From: Apiotrichum sp. Y4204
Taxonomy: Eukaryota; Basidiomycota; Tremellomycetes; Trichosporonales; Trichosporonaceae
Length of the DNA: 64,000 nt
NCBI GenBank assembly: GCA_025531455.1
Contig: JAMYHL010000040.1
Span: 248,001-312,000 of the forward strand
Reading direction: 5' to 3'
In this document: positions 12,683 through 24,054 of the stretch, one piece after another
How the letters are laid out: the number at the start of each line of letters is the position of its first letter
How positions within the stretch are numbered: the first letter of the stretch is position 1
The notes under the pieces: generated by a model
What the model saw: the letters and a program-made list of their open reading frames with translations, nothing else
Told to the model about the DNA's origin: nothing
Databases searched by the model: none
Made by a program: the position numbers and the translations under genes

Positions 12683-15096
12683 CGTCGGTTGAGCTTGATA
12701 CGGGAAAGAGGCGCAATCCGCGACAAGGGAATGTGTGTGATCGGTCTGCTATCCGGTAACGACTTCTGTAATCTGGATAGTGCGTCAGCGTGAACCAGAC
12801 ACGCGCTTGGTGAAATGTAATGAGATTAGCTGAAAATTCGAGAAAAGTCTCCGCAATAAAGGTGAGATGGGGTTTTTATCCCGCTACCTTGCGTACGATA
12901 ACGACTGAGAAACAGATCCGAGATGTGTGTACAAAGTGGATAATGGATGGACAATCAACGCAGGGACGCAGGAAACATGCCAAGGCACACTGCAGCATCG
13001 CCGCCAGCTTCATTAAAAGCACGGACGTGACGAGCGTTGTGTGGGTACGCTTGGACGGGGAAAAGGCCAGCCGCTGATAGCCATCAAGGAAAGTTGTGAA
13101 AGGATCGATCGACGAGAACAATATCGGCTTTGTCGCGACTTACCTGTTGTTGTTGTTGTTGAAGACTGATTGTCAGTCGTTGCGGAATGATTCTGTGCTA
13201 CCTATGATCTACTGGTAGAATGGGTAGATGGACAACATCAACAGTCAGTCGTCAACGAGAAGCAAAGTTGAATGGCGAGGCAAAGGAATTATGCTGTGGC
13301 CGCTGTGGATCCGTGTAGGAAAATGGGAGGGGAGGAGCGAGCACAAGGGAGGTGAGGGGAGGCGCGAGGCGAGTGACCAAGGGTAGCGAGTAAGTACAAG
13401 TACAAGTGATTCCAAAATCCCTCTGCTGTAATGGGGGGTGTGACGGGTGAAAGGGGGGGGGCCTGGCTTCATGGCTTCACGGCCCGCACCGACATTCGTG
13501 ACGCTTTTCTGTAGATCCCATCTCTCTTCTCCCATCCTTCGCCTCTCTTTCTCCTTCCCTTTTGCTCTTGCTCGATCACTTCTTGCAGAGCAATCCATGC
13601 GAGCCCACTACTACTACCGGCTCCTAGCTCTTCACCCCATTTACAGGTTAGCACCCATTGGCCCATTAATAGCTCTATATACCTTTGACGCGACGCTAAA
13701 AGCGCAAAGCTGCGGAGCGCCCACGGATGGCCAACTCTGATACTGCGTACCATGTCCATCTCTTACCCTTTGGCCTGCGGCACGTGCCCTCCCGCCTCTT
13801 GCGCACTTCCTCGTACCTCTCTCATCTTTCCCGTGCCCTATCAATAGGGTTCTGCATTCTGCAAGTGACGTACCGCGCGTGTCACGCTTGGAAAGTCCTG
13901 ACCTCCACGCCTCCTGGGAGCAAACCTTCAGGCGCGCAGCGCACCCACGCAAAATAACCATAGCCCAAGGTTCAAGAAAAACAACGACGTCATGGACCAA
14001 TAGTAGCTTCACATAAAACCCCGACCCCTCGGTCGTTAAGGAGCATCATCACGGCTTGAGAGCGCCGCCTCGCTTGCTCGGTGCTCCTCGGCACGGATCG
14101 AAAAAGGGCGTCACAGGGAACGCGACCGAGTGCATTCTCTTGGCTACTTCCGTAAGAGGCAGGCAGGCACCGCCGAAATAACCAAGGGAACATATTTCCA
14201 CAGGCTCTGGTGTTCCGCCCCGTCAATGGATTCGGATTGGAGCCGATGACTGACCGATCCACAAATTATGGCAGGAACCGGAGAGGCAGAAGGTCGGAGG
14301 CAACTTGGAATCGATCCACTGATCCGTTGATCCACTATTTCACTGCACAGACTGCGTGCCCATTCTGCACCAAAATTCCTTGTCGCATGCGACCCGATAC
14401 TGTGGAGTGGCGGGACGATGTCATAGGCTTTTCACAAGCTTTGACGGCGCTCATCGATCATGGAAGTTGGTGTGCACGACGACATGATGTATAGCGCGTA
14501 GCAGACCGCTTTTTTGACGAGCGGTCTGTCCGTGGGTGTCATGGTGTCTTTGTTGCTTTGCCGATTAATGAATCAGTTCAGCATCGGGTCTGGCTGCATG
14601 GGTGCACGGTGGTTTCTTGATTCCCCTGATCATCCTTGGCAACATTGTCCTTTGTGCACGGGCCTTCCAGGACAAAGACATCCCAACCTTCAGCTTGAGG
14701 ATCGCAAGGCAGAGCGCGCCCGTCATCTGCGACGATACAGAGTTGCACCAGATATATCTTGTATTACAACAGGACCATTGTGTGGACGCATGGGCCGGGC
14801 AATGGGACATGAATCCAATGGAAACCCTATCGTTGGGACCCAATGCCTGTAAAGTCATAAGTTACCCTTATTAACTCCCGCCACACGCGCCACATTGTGC
14901 TCGCCCTCTCAGCTAAGGCTAGTTGCCTCAGCAGCTGCCTGTTCTTGTTGTTCTGAAGAGCCGCACCTGCCCCCAAGATACTGTAGAGGGTTGGTAGTGA
15001 GGGAAACTGTGGGACCCAAGGCACTGCGTGTGGGCAAACATCAAATGATCGGTGGCACCATCACGACACTCGGCAGTATTGTGTAGATAAGCACAA

Positions 15097-15115
15097 GCAC
15101 TGCGCACCGCAGTGC
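15097..15115. repeat. 8-bp perfect inverted repeat in gene-free region
   Basis: Arms GCACTGCG and CGCAGTGC are separated by CAC, followed by further GCGCAGTGCGC-like sequence to 15126. No T-run or gene end lies nearby, so a terminator role is not supported. Confidence 0.7.
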
Positions 15116-17356
15116 GCGCAGTGCGCAAGGCATTCAGGTCATGCACGACATCCAGCCGTCGGTACCCATGGAAATCAAAATAGATTCAAATCAAGAGTAC
15201 TGGACTTGGAGGCCTGGAGCCGGAGAACAAAGTCAAAACATGTGGTTGTCCTCAGTTGTCCTTGCGGGGGATCGCTGGTAACGATTGGGCGACGTCGCCG
15301 CAAGATGTGTTCACCCTGGCGATCAAACCGTCGCTGTCAACACCGCCGCCGTTAAATCTCCGGCTCCCCTTGATCTTTTCTTTGATTGTACCTTGATCTG
15401 CACCTCTCCCAACACCCAACGCGTGTCAAGCTTGATCAATGTGTACACCGTTCATGAACTCTCCACGACACTTTTCGACACTGACTGCTGTTCACAGCTT
15501 TCGTGACAGCAGGCTGAAGCTGTTCCAATGCGCATCCGCCTCATGTCAGCACTGGATCGTCCTAGTCGTGTATCGTGTATCAGCTCCGACATGCTGGCCA
15601 AGGAGGCAAAGAAAGGTGACAACCCCGGGCCAAGGGGCGCAAGAGGCCAAGGGGGATGAGCGTGGAATTGAGTCCATAGCTCTATAGCTCAGGTTCCATC
15701 GGTCACAATCAGTGGAAGATCGGCGCTTGCTACGCACTACTGATGCTCGTACTACACCAGTACCACGATACCACCATCGCTTCAGTCTATGGCGCATGGC
15801 GACGGTCGCACGACCGCACACTGTACAGCGTATGACATCAGGACCGTCGTCATTACGGACGCGTCGAGCCGCTTGTTTCACGCGATGGTGAGTATTGGTG
15901 ACGACATCGGACTCTGTTAAGTAATTCTGTTGCTGCGGACGACTTCGGCAGTAAACTTATGGTGACACTGGTACTCCTCGGGTTGAGCCCGTTGTGGCTG
16001 GACGCACCTGAGGATGCCATGGTTACCAACTAGCCGGTTCTCATCGCAATCCACGTTTTACTAGCTTTTGTTACAGGGCTGCGCAGGAGCTGTCATACGG
16101 CCCAGTGGGGAGCAAAATGGAGGATAGCAGAAGCCCAGAGCTAACTGTGGAAGCCAAAAGGACAATTCAAGAAACGTGCCAGGTTCAAGCGGCTAGCCGC
16201 TTCCACTTTCCTTGCTTCGCCCCGTCTATATACGTCTGCCCCACCCTCACACTGCTCACTGCCGACATCGATCCTCGTACGACCAACGCGGGTCAAGTAC
16301 ACCAACGCTCACGGCATCTCGCCCGCTCTTTGCTCGCGCTGCTTTGTACTCAGCGTGTTGACGCCGGAGCGATTGAGAAGTAGTGAGCACCGATGTTTTG
16401 CTCGTTGGTCATACGAGGGTCAATGCCGGCAGTATGTAAATATGAAAGTGGCAGCCTGCCCAAGATACAGGCAGCACACTTGTTAGGTGGCTTGGAAGAC
16501 GTCAACTGAAGCTTTAGACAGAGAGATTGGGAATGGCAGTTTTGTCCCAGTGGCTATGAATCACTCACCCCCATGTCAACCGCAAAAGAAATTCAAGAGT
16601 GGCACCGGCTGCTAAACCCCACCGGCTGATTAAGTGCCCTGCAGTTGCGTCGTGTTGTGACGGGTTTGATCTAGCAAACGTTCCCGGCCTTAAGCAGTTA
16701 TTCAATAAATGGTGATAATACTAGCCCAAGTCCATACCTGCACATCTTACGATCTATCAGATTGAATAAATATTAACGCTCGTATCTATCACAGACTGAA
16801 AGAATCATAAGGGTTGGATCGCTCGGTTGACGAACTGATAGGGAGCTCTTTGTGGTGAAGCCACGGGGTTGTCAGAAGGCGATTATGGCTATATCTGGGC
16901 ATTTAATAGCTGCTTAGCTGTTCTGATGGCCACAACTTCTGATGTGGGACCAATCTGCTTTGTGTTCTCTTTGTGTCGCTTCCGAGGCCGGTTTCCGGTA
17001 TTCTTCATTTACCTCCTTACAGCTTCATCTGTTTGGTGTAGCAACAAGTGATAGCCCTTCGTCGTTTGTGACTTGACTCTCCTTCAGCTGGTATGACTGC
17101 GGTAGGAGAACATGGTCCTCACATTACAGCTTCACAGGAACATGAACATCCCAGAGCGAAAGGTATTAAAGCGTCCGGTACTGTTGCTGTTTGGAGAACA
17201 CCGCCGGCAATGACGATTACTTGATTTTCTGCTGTGATTACCCTATGTCGACCATTGTCTCGTACCACTGCTGTGTGTTCCCGTTCACTTTGCTGATTCA
17301 TCCTCCATATCCTCGAGCATTGTTGGATAGCGTTGTCGGTGGAATGTCGTGGTTAT

Positions 17357-17389
17357 TTATTTCTTTTTTATTTCTTTTTTATTTCTTTT
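17357..17389. repeat. 11-bp x3 tandem pyrimidine-rich repeat
   Basis: Three perfect copies of TTATTTCTTTT lie head to tail in the gene-free region. They are typical slippage-prone low-complexity DNA; no function is indicated. Confidence 0.85.
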
Positions 17390-17490
17390 CTCTTTTTTGT
17401 TGGTGCTGCTTTTTCTCTTCGCGTGAGACTCATGGACAGCCGACGTTCACACACTGACAAATGCAGCACTTAAAATCGGACTGTCTGGCT

Positions 17491-17511
17491 CGACGCTCGA
17501 CGCTCGACGCT
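17491..17511. repeat. 7-bp x3 tandem repeat
   Basis: Three perfect copies of CGACGCT lie in the gene-free region, followed by related CTCGATGCT and CTCGAAGCT words. Confidence 0.8.
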
Positions 17512-18948
17512 CCCAGCTCGATGCTTGCATCGAACCTCGAAGCTCAGATGCGCGTTCATCTTGTGGCGGCAGATTATTGAGACTTCACACCTGGTGCATC
17601 ACGACACTGAGCGACGTAGCCGGCCTTACCGGTGCCTCGCTTAGGCCCAGTGGACTAGGGGCTGTTGTAACACTTGCAACGCAGCCTGCCTCGCTGAGGA
17701 TCACTGCCTCGATGGATCAGGCTCAACCTAATCGCCGTGGTGCATATGATTGGCAGTGGGGTTGCCGATAGGGACCGATAAAGGGGACGAGGTACCGGGA
17801 GCTCGCTGCGCGCTGCGCGTGACGCGGTTCAAGTATTCAAGACGCGGAGTACGCACCTGCTCAGACAGGCTGGTGCGCTGGTGCGCTGGGGAGCACGGGG
17901 AGCTGGTGAGCTGGTGATTGCATGATCGGAAGTGCTCATGGCTGGGCCGTGTGCGTTGTGGACGGACTCGGGCCCGGCCCGCCGACAACCGGGTGGCGAA
18001 AAATTACAAACCACCACTACTATTGGGCCCTGGGACGATAAAAGGATGGAAATACAAAAGGAAGTAAATAATATAAATAATATTATCAAGGGCGCCACAC
18101 TCAGACACCCAGGTGGCTGCAACGTTATTGGGCGGGGCGCCGATCGGATTACAAAATCATCAAAGTATCCTTGCAAAGGTGGGCCGCACTCGAATGACCA
18201 CTCTGCTAGCAGCGATACTGGTCAGCAAAGCACAATGCATGCGATGAAGATGAAGATGGGCATGTGTAGCGGAGAGTCGCAACTCGTGGAATCGTGGATG
18301 GTGTTGGTGCATTGGTGGGCTGTGATTTGCCCCCCCCCCCTGTGTATGCCTTTCCATCGACCATCCGTGTGCTATCTTTCGGTTCCGTCCCTGCCAAGCA
18401 TGGTATGCGCCACAGCGGACTCCACAGAGCGCACATTTCTCTCCTCGGCCGCCTCCCACTGGGCAGACTTTTTCGGCAATGACCACAGCCAAGCCCCATT
18501 TTAAGATCAAAAATACCACACCCACTGCCACTGCTGCATCGATACATCCCGTTTGCAGGGGGACAGGTGACCGAGATTGATAAAAACACATTTCTCACTT
18601 CTCTTCCACTTCTCTCATATCGTCCCGCGCACAACACTCGCGTATCGCTCATCACTATCAGCGCTTTGAGAGTGACTCGTTGTCACCACTTGCAGGCGCA
18701 CCGCATCAAGACAGTGTTTCGCCTCTCGTCGCGACCTGTTTACTGCCAAGACTTTCTTATCCCTTCGGACCCTCACTTCCCCATCGCCGCCACCGACTCC
18801 GTCCCTCCCTCGACGCGCGAGGGGTATTCCCTCGGCTCCCTCGTAGAGTGCTCCATCGAGCCATTCGCTTCGCTGCATCTGTTCTACTCTGCAAGCGCGT
18901 AGCTTGTCGCACTTGTGAACGAACGCGAAACCCACGACCTTTATCACG

Positions 18949-21550
18949 ATGGCGTTTCGTCCGTTCGATGTCACGGCGCCCCATTTGATGTATACCATCT
19001 TGGGGACGTTCACCGTCCTATTTGGGATGTTCTCACTGTTCGTCAAAGAGAAACTCTACCTCGGCGAAGCACCAATCGCGACCGTCGTAGGGATCATTCT
19101 TGGTCCTTATGCCCTCAACCTGTTTGATCCATACAAATGGGGAGGCGGCAACCAGGGCACCACAGATCTTGTGACCCTCGAGCTCACGCGTGTTGTTATC
19201 GCCATTGGCGTGTTCGCTGTCGGCGTCGAATTACCAAAGGTAAGTTTGGCACTTTCCACTTGAGAGATCGACAAAGTGTTGGATGGCAGGAATTTCTATG
19301 CCCCCTTGGTCGCTCTCACTCTCCAATAAAGTCCACTGACAAGTGCAGGCATACATGAAGCGGCACTGGCGTACCATGGCCTTCCTTCTCGGCCCTGCCA
19401 TGGTCTATGGCTGGCTAGTCTCAGCCGCATTGATGTACGCGCTCATTCCGGGACTGACCTATCTGTCGTGTCTGGTCATCGCAGCGTGTGTCACGCCAAC
19501 CGATCCCATCTTGGCTCAGGCTGTGGTCGGTGGAAAGTTCGCCAACAAACATGTTCCTGCTCACATTCGACACCTCCTGTCTGCCGAGTCGGGCTGTAAC
19601 GACGGGGCGGCTTTTCCCTTCCTGTACATAGCCCTCTACCTCACCCTCGACAAGAGCCCAGGGCACGCCGTTGGAGAATGGTTCTACATGACATGGCTTT
19701 ACGAAGTAGCGCTCGGCATTGTCCTCGGCACCGTTCTGGGCTGGTCCGCGCGCAAGCTCATGCAGTTCTCTGAAAGGAAAAAGCTCATCGACCGTCAGTC
19801 TTTCGTCGCCCAGTACGTAAGTCTGGCGGTTCTATCAATTGGCATTTGCACCCTGCTTGGAAGCGACGACCTTCTTGCCGCCTTCGCGTGCGGTACTGCG
19901 TTTGCTTGGGACGGTCACTTCAACAAGGCCACCGAGGACTCCCTGTTCTCCAACGTCATCGATCTGTTGTTCAATTGCGCAGCGTTCATCTACATTGGAG
20001 CGCTGATCCCATTTAAATCGTTTGCCGATGCGTCAATCAACGTGAGTCATGTCATGCCGTCAATCTGAACGTAGCACTGACTCTGGCAGCTGGCAGTATG
20101 GCGTCTCGTCGTTCTCGCTATATTGATCCTGTTGATCCGCCGGCTTCCTGCAATCCTAACCCTCTACCGGTGGATTCCGGACATCAAGACAATACGCGAA
20201 GCGGTCTTTGTTGGATGGTTTGGACCCATGGGAGTTGGTGCAATCTTCATTGCAACCTTGGCGCGCCACCACATCCCACATCCCGAAGAAGACGGGGATA
20301 CTTCCCAGGTTGATCTTCTACAGGAGACGATCGTGCCCATCGTGTGCATGCTCGTGCTCGCCTCGGTTCTTACCCATGGTCTCTCCATCCCTTTCTTGGT
20401 TTCCGGACGTCGTGTGCACAGCATTACGTACACCTGGTCGCGCAATCCGTCAATGGATACCCGGTCTGGCAATGAACCTGCCTGGACAACACACACCCGC
20501 CGCGTTCAGCCTGGGCAGCAAGTGCAAATCAACCGCGACGACGAGGAGGGTGACATGGGCCTCATGAACCATCGCGAAAAGTCAATCGCGATCGACGATG
20601 GAAGCGGGAGCAACTCGTCCGACACTCGTACAGACGACAAGGCGATTACCGGAATCCTCCAGGAACCTCCAAGACGCGCGACACCCCCGCTTGCTCGATA
20701 CAAGGAGGGCGAAGATCTTGTCATCGAGCGCCGTAACGCCAACAATGGAGTTGACGTGCAAGTTGTTAGAGGGGCCTTCTCACCCCACGAAGGGCAGCAC
20801 ATCTCAGTCGACGGCCATGAACTCGATGCCCACGGCCATGAAATCCGGTCCCACAGTAGGCCGGCTAGTGTCCACTCACTGTCGAATCATCTCCCTCACA
20901 TTCACGGGCACCATGGGCATCATGAGCACATTGTACACCCAACCCGTCACTCGCCTCCGCCTACACAAAACAACGAAGAGGACTCGGATAGTGATCACTC
21001 CACTAATGCCGGCTCCGATGAGGAAGACGTCGGAGATGGATTTGTCCGCCGTCGGCCTTATGCGTATAGCGGTCGCACTCCCTCATACGGGACAGAACCC
21101 TCGGTCAACGCCGAAGCTGCCTCCCCCGCCGGTGCCGGTCCAGCCATACACTCCTTCATTCCTGCATCACGGATTGGCAAGCCCGATAAGAAGGTGGACA
21201 GGAAATCAGAGAAGGAGGCAGGTGGCTGGCGTCGTTACCTTCGCGTGGCCACGACATCCTCAAACTCATCTTCCCAGGCCGAGGAGGGTCGAGCTGGCGA
21301 GGGATCCTCCAACTTCCTCCGCGTTCCGACAGCAGCAAGTATGCGCGCCCCCACGAAGGACGCGTCTGACGAACCGGGAATTCCCCTTGAACGAACGATT
21401 AGCTTCCACCCCAACGTTGCCGATAGCTCGGACACGGCTCCGAGCATGCAGAACTACGGTTCCGCAGCGCCTGGTTTCAAGAAGACGCCTGGTCTGAGCA
21501 TGTTCCGCACCACGTCCATCAAGGGTGACGGCGATGATGATGAGCAGTAG
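18949..21550 (+). CDS. NHA1: Nha1/Sod2-type plasma-membrane Na+/H+ antiporter
   Basis: Exchanges cytosolic Na+ and K+ for protons at the plasma membrane (CPA1 family). The N-terminal half contains about 12 hydrophobic helices. The ion-binding blocks are visible: CVTPTDPILAQAVVGGKFA (near 19490) and LLSAESGCNDGAAFPFLYIA (near 19580), then a third block GWFGPMGVGAIFIATLARHH (near 20215). Two introns are clear (about 19240-19348 and 20041-20090). The C-terminal cytosolic tail is long (roughly 350-400 residues) and hydrophilic, as in fungal Nha1. It carries an unusual His-rich part (HIHGHHGHHEHIVHPTRH near 20900) and Ser-rich acidic stretches that may be phosphorylated. The ATG at 18949 follows a pyrimidine-rich leader. 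Identification is firm. Confidence 0.94.
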
Positions 21551-22315
21551 TCTGCTTTGCTGCGGACACTTGTCAACTGGCGTCTCATCAAATAGAACAA
21601 TCTACCAATCTCACGACACTCTACCTTGTCCGTGACGGATAGTGCTAAAACGAAATCGACTGTTGGCGGCACAGATCTGCCTCATTCGAGACGATATTAT
21701 GTTAGTGCATCTCTCTCATCAAACCGTGTTTTTATATCTCCACGCAAGCCATCTCTGTTTCAAGCATGCATCATTGTTACTCGAACTCGACACAGTTGTG
21801 TCTCACAACAGAGGTGACCCCCGAGATATCGGCGGCAACTGGAGAGATCGGATCTGTGAGGCATCACGTGACTTGAACGTGACAGTGACTGGGATTGTTT
21901 GGCCGCGCGTCTGCGGTGCTGCCAAAGCTGGCCAAGCGCCCGCGCCTGCCTGATTCAGGCTGCCGCTTCCACTTGTGGGCCCCGGCCCCGCGTTGTCCCA
22001 CGCGCCACGGGTCGGCTTGTGCCGTGTGTGCCATGTGTGAGTTTGCCACCCAGCCAGCAGCCAGCTGCCAGCGTACCCGCCCCCTCCCCCCCCCGCCCCC
22101 AGTCTGTGGCCATTTTAGGCGCTGTTGACTGCACTCGATCACACAGCATTCGTCGTTCCATCACGGCACAGAGCGCCTCCATCAACCTCTGCCCATCCTC
22201 ATTCGCATCTTCCTTTATAACTCTTGCTCTTGTTCTCTCCGGTTCTTATTCTCCCGCTCTCCACAACAGCCTTCCTCGCCACTTACCCCATATCCCCCCT
22301 CGGCATACACCAACG
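21551..22315. promoter_or_regulatory. Intergenic NHA1 3' end / SLC35F6-like promoter
   Basis: About 765 bp between two plus-strand genes. The first part should be the NHA1 3' untranslated region. The second is GC-rich with long C-runs (about 22080-22100) and then pyrimidine-rich leader sequence up to the ATG at 22316. The reading frame covering 21899-22390 is not protein-like before that ATG. Confidence 0.5.
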
Positions 22316-23835
22316 ATGTCAGGCGACATGGGGGTTACCACCCTCATCGCGGGCATGTTCCTCACCGGGTGTGCCAACAGCCTTTTGTGAGTTTGTCTCG
22401 ACGCGTCAGCACGACCGTGACATTTGGTGATCGCCACCGGTTTTATGTCACGAATCCAGGAGCCGCTTGCTTACGCTGCAGGACAAAGTACCAGGACAAG
22501 ATCTGCGTCGAGAACTGCGACCCAATGAGCAAACATCCACGCGTCGATTTTGAACAGCCAGTATACCAGACGCTCAAGTGAGTCTGGATGTGGGTGAAGA
22601 CGTGATTGTGTGACGGTCTGAACGTTTCCTCGCATGTGCTTCGCACTGCGCAGTCGACGGCCGGAGCTTGATCTGCAATGATCGTGTGGTCCTTATCTGG
22701 ATGCGGTGGCTGACAGGATCAGCATGTTCATCGGCGAGTTCCTCTGCATCCTTCCTCTTATCTGGAGTTGGCTCAACAGGCCGACAAAGGGACGTCCCTC
22801 GTATCTGTCGCGTCTTTCTGCCCGGGATGTCGATGGCGCCGAGTACGAGCCAGTGGACCAGGAGGTTGACACCGCGGAGGTGTCCACTGCGTCGTCCGAC
22901 ACGGATTTGGAGCGGATTCCCCTGTCGGGATGGGCGGTCTTTTGGATGTGGTTCCCGGCCTTCTTTGACAGTGAGTAGCTGTGATCTGCTGAGCTGACTA
23001 GGTAGTCTGCGGCACAACGCTTATGAATGTCGGTCTCATCCTCACTCCGGTATCCATCTACCAGATGTCGCGCGGTGCCCTCGTCCTCTGGGTCGGTGTG
23101 CTGTCGGTGATCTTCCTCAAGCGCCACCTGTTCTTGTACCAGTGGGCGTCTCTGGTGATAGTCACTCTCGGTGTCTTGCTCGTCGGTCTGGCTGGAATGC
23201 TGGAGGGCAAGCGCAGCCAGGGCAAGCTCGACGGTGAGGGTCTCGTGGTGACTCTGCTCGACGTAGCAACGTCGACTCGCGGCGAGGATGACGCAGCAAA
23301 GGTAGTGCTGGGCGTTACTCTTATTCTCTTTGCTCAGATCTTCACCGCCTCGCAATATGTCGTCGAGGAGAAGATTATGGCCCACTACTCCATCGAACCC
23401 CTCGCTGCCGTCACCCTTGAGGGCACGTTCGGTGGTCTTACGACCCTCATCAGCATGCCCGTTCTGCACATGTTCTTCTCGAAGAAGTCGGCGTACTTTG
23501 ACATGCCTCGCGGTTGGCGCCAGATCATCAACAACCCCGAGGTCATGTGGGCGTCATTTGCGATCGCGCTCTCGATCGGTGCCTTCAACTTCTTCGGGCT
23601 TAGCGTGACTTCGCGGGTAAGCGCCACGACGCGCTCCACTATCGACACATGCCGAACCCTCGGCATTTGGATCGTCTCCCTCCTCATCGGATGGGAGCAC
23701 CTTGGCACATACTCGCTTCTCCAGGTCGCTGGCTTTAGCATGCTCGTCTACGGAACGTTCGTGTACAACGGTCTCGTCCAGCCCATTCTTTTCAAGCCCG
23801 CTCGCATCGCACTTCCAGTGGACGAGGACGCATGA
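22316..23835 (+). CDS. SLC35F6-like DMT-superfamily transporter
   Basis: Ten-helix integral membrane protein of the drug/metabolite transporter superfamily, closest by pattern to SLC35F6 (human C2orf18). The first exon encodes MSGDMGVTTLIAG...CANSLL. Joining across introns near 22386 and 22579 gives SLLTKYQDKICVENC and then the second helix beginning MFIGEFLCILPLIW, as in SLC35F6. A hydrophilic loop follows, then helices through LNVGLILTPVSIYQMSRGALVLWVGVLSVIFLKR-type sequence (near 23020-23115), with FAQIFTASQYVVEEK in the second half. The ATG at 22316 begins the first hydrophobic helix. The substrate is unknown; lysosome/vacuole localisation is only suggested by the animal relatives. The C-terminus is short and acidic. 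Confidence 0.8.
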
Positions 23836-24054
23836 CGATGATTGTGATATATCCGGTCAAGTCGCTTTGGCTGTTGTCGTAGAATTGCGTCGTATAGCAT
23901 GTAGAATCTTCATGGCAGAGATAAGTACATTGAGGCAGAGCAGAACTAAGGAATCACCCGGTTGGAATTTCATTTACACACATAGCTATTCCTTGCTTCA
24001 CCTCGGCCGCGGGTATTGAATACTGGAAGCAAACGATGGGGCGGCGAGTGTCAA

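Larger units (their letters stand above)
12683..18948. other. 6.3-kb region without convincing genes
   Basis: This is the longest stretch here with no supported gene, lying between the divergent CSC1-like and NHA1 starts. All reading frames are short or compositionally unlike protein; the longest, 190 codons at 17932-18504, has no recognisable domain or splice logic. No tRNA, 5S or snRNA was seen. It does contain simple repeats (TTG run at 13146-13160; 11-bp x3 at 17357-17389; 7-bp x3 at 17491-17511), a C11 run at 18330-18340 and a perfect 8-bp hairpin at 15097-15115. The flanks look like leaders: pyrimidine-rich at 18590-18640 before NHA1. It may be long promoters, noncoding RNA or decayed sequence; the data do not decide. 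Confidence 0.55.

Noticed and set aside
13590..13960. Possible small gene on the plus strand (pyrimidine-rich leader, short frames starting at 13597 and 13727)
   Set aside because: The frames are short (under 100 codons), have no domain, and no splice join lengthens them convincingly. It could still be a noncoding transcript.
17932..18504. 190-codon plus-strand frame in the gene-free region
   Set aside because: No domain, patchy composition (runs from a C11 tract and simple sequence), and overlapping frames on the other strand of similar length. Likely chance opening.
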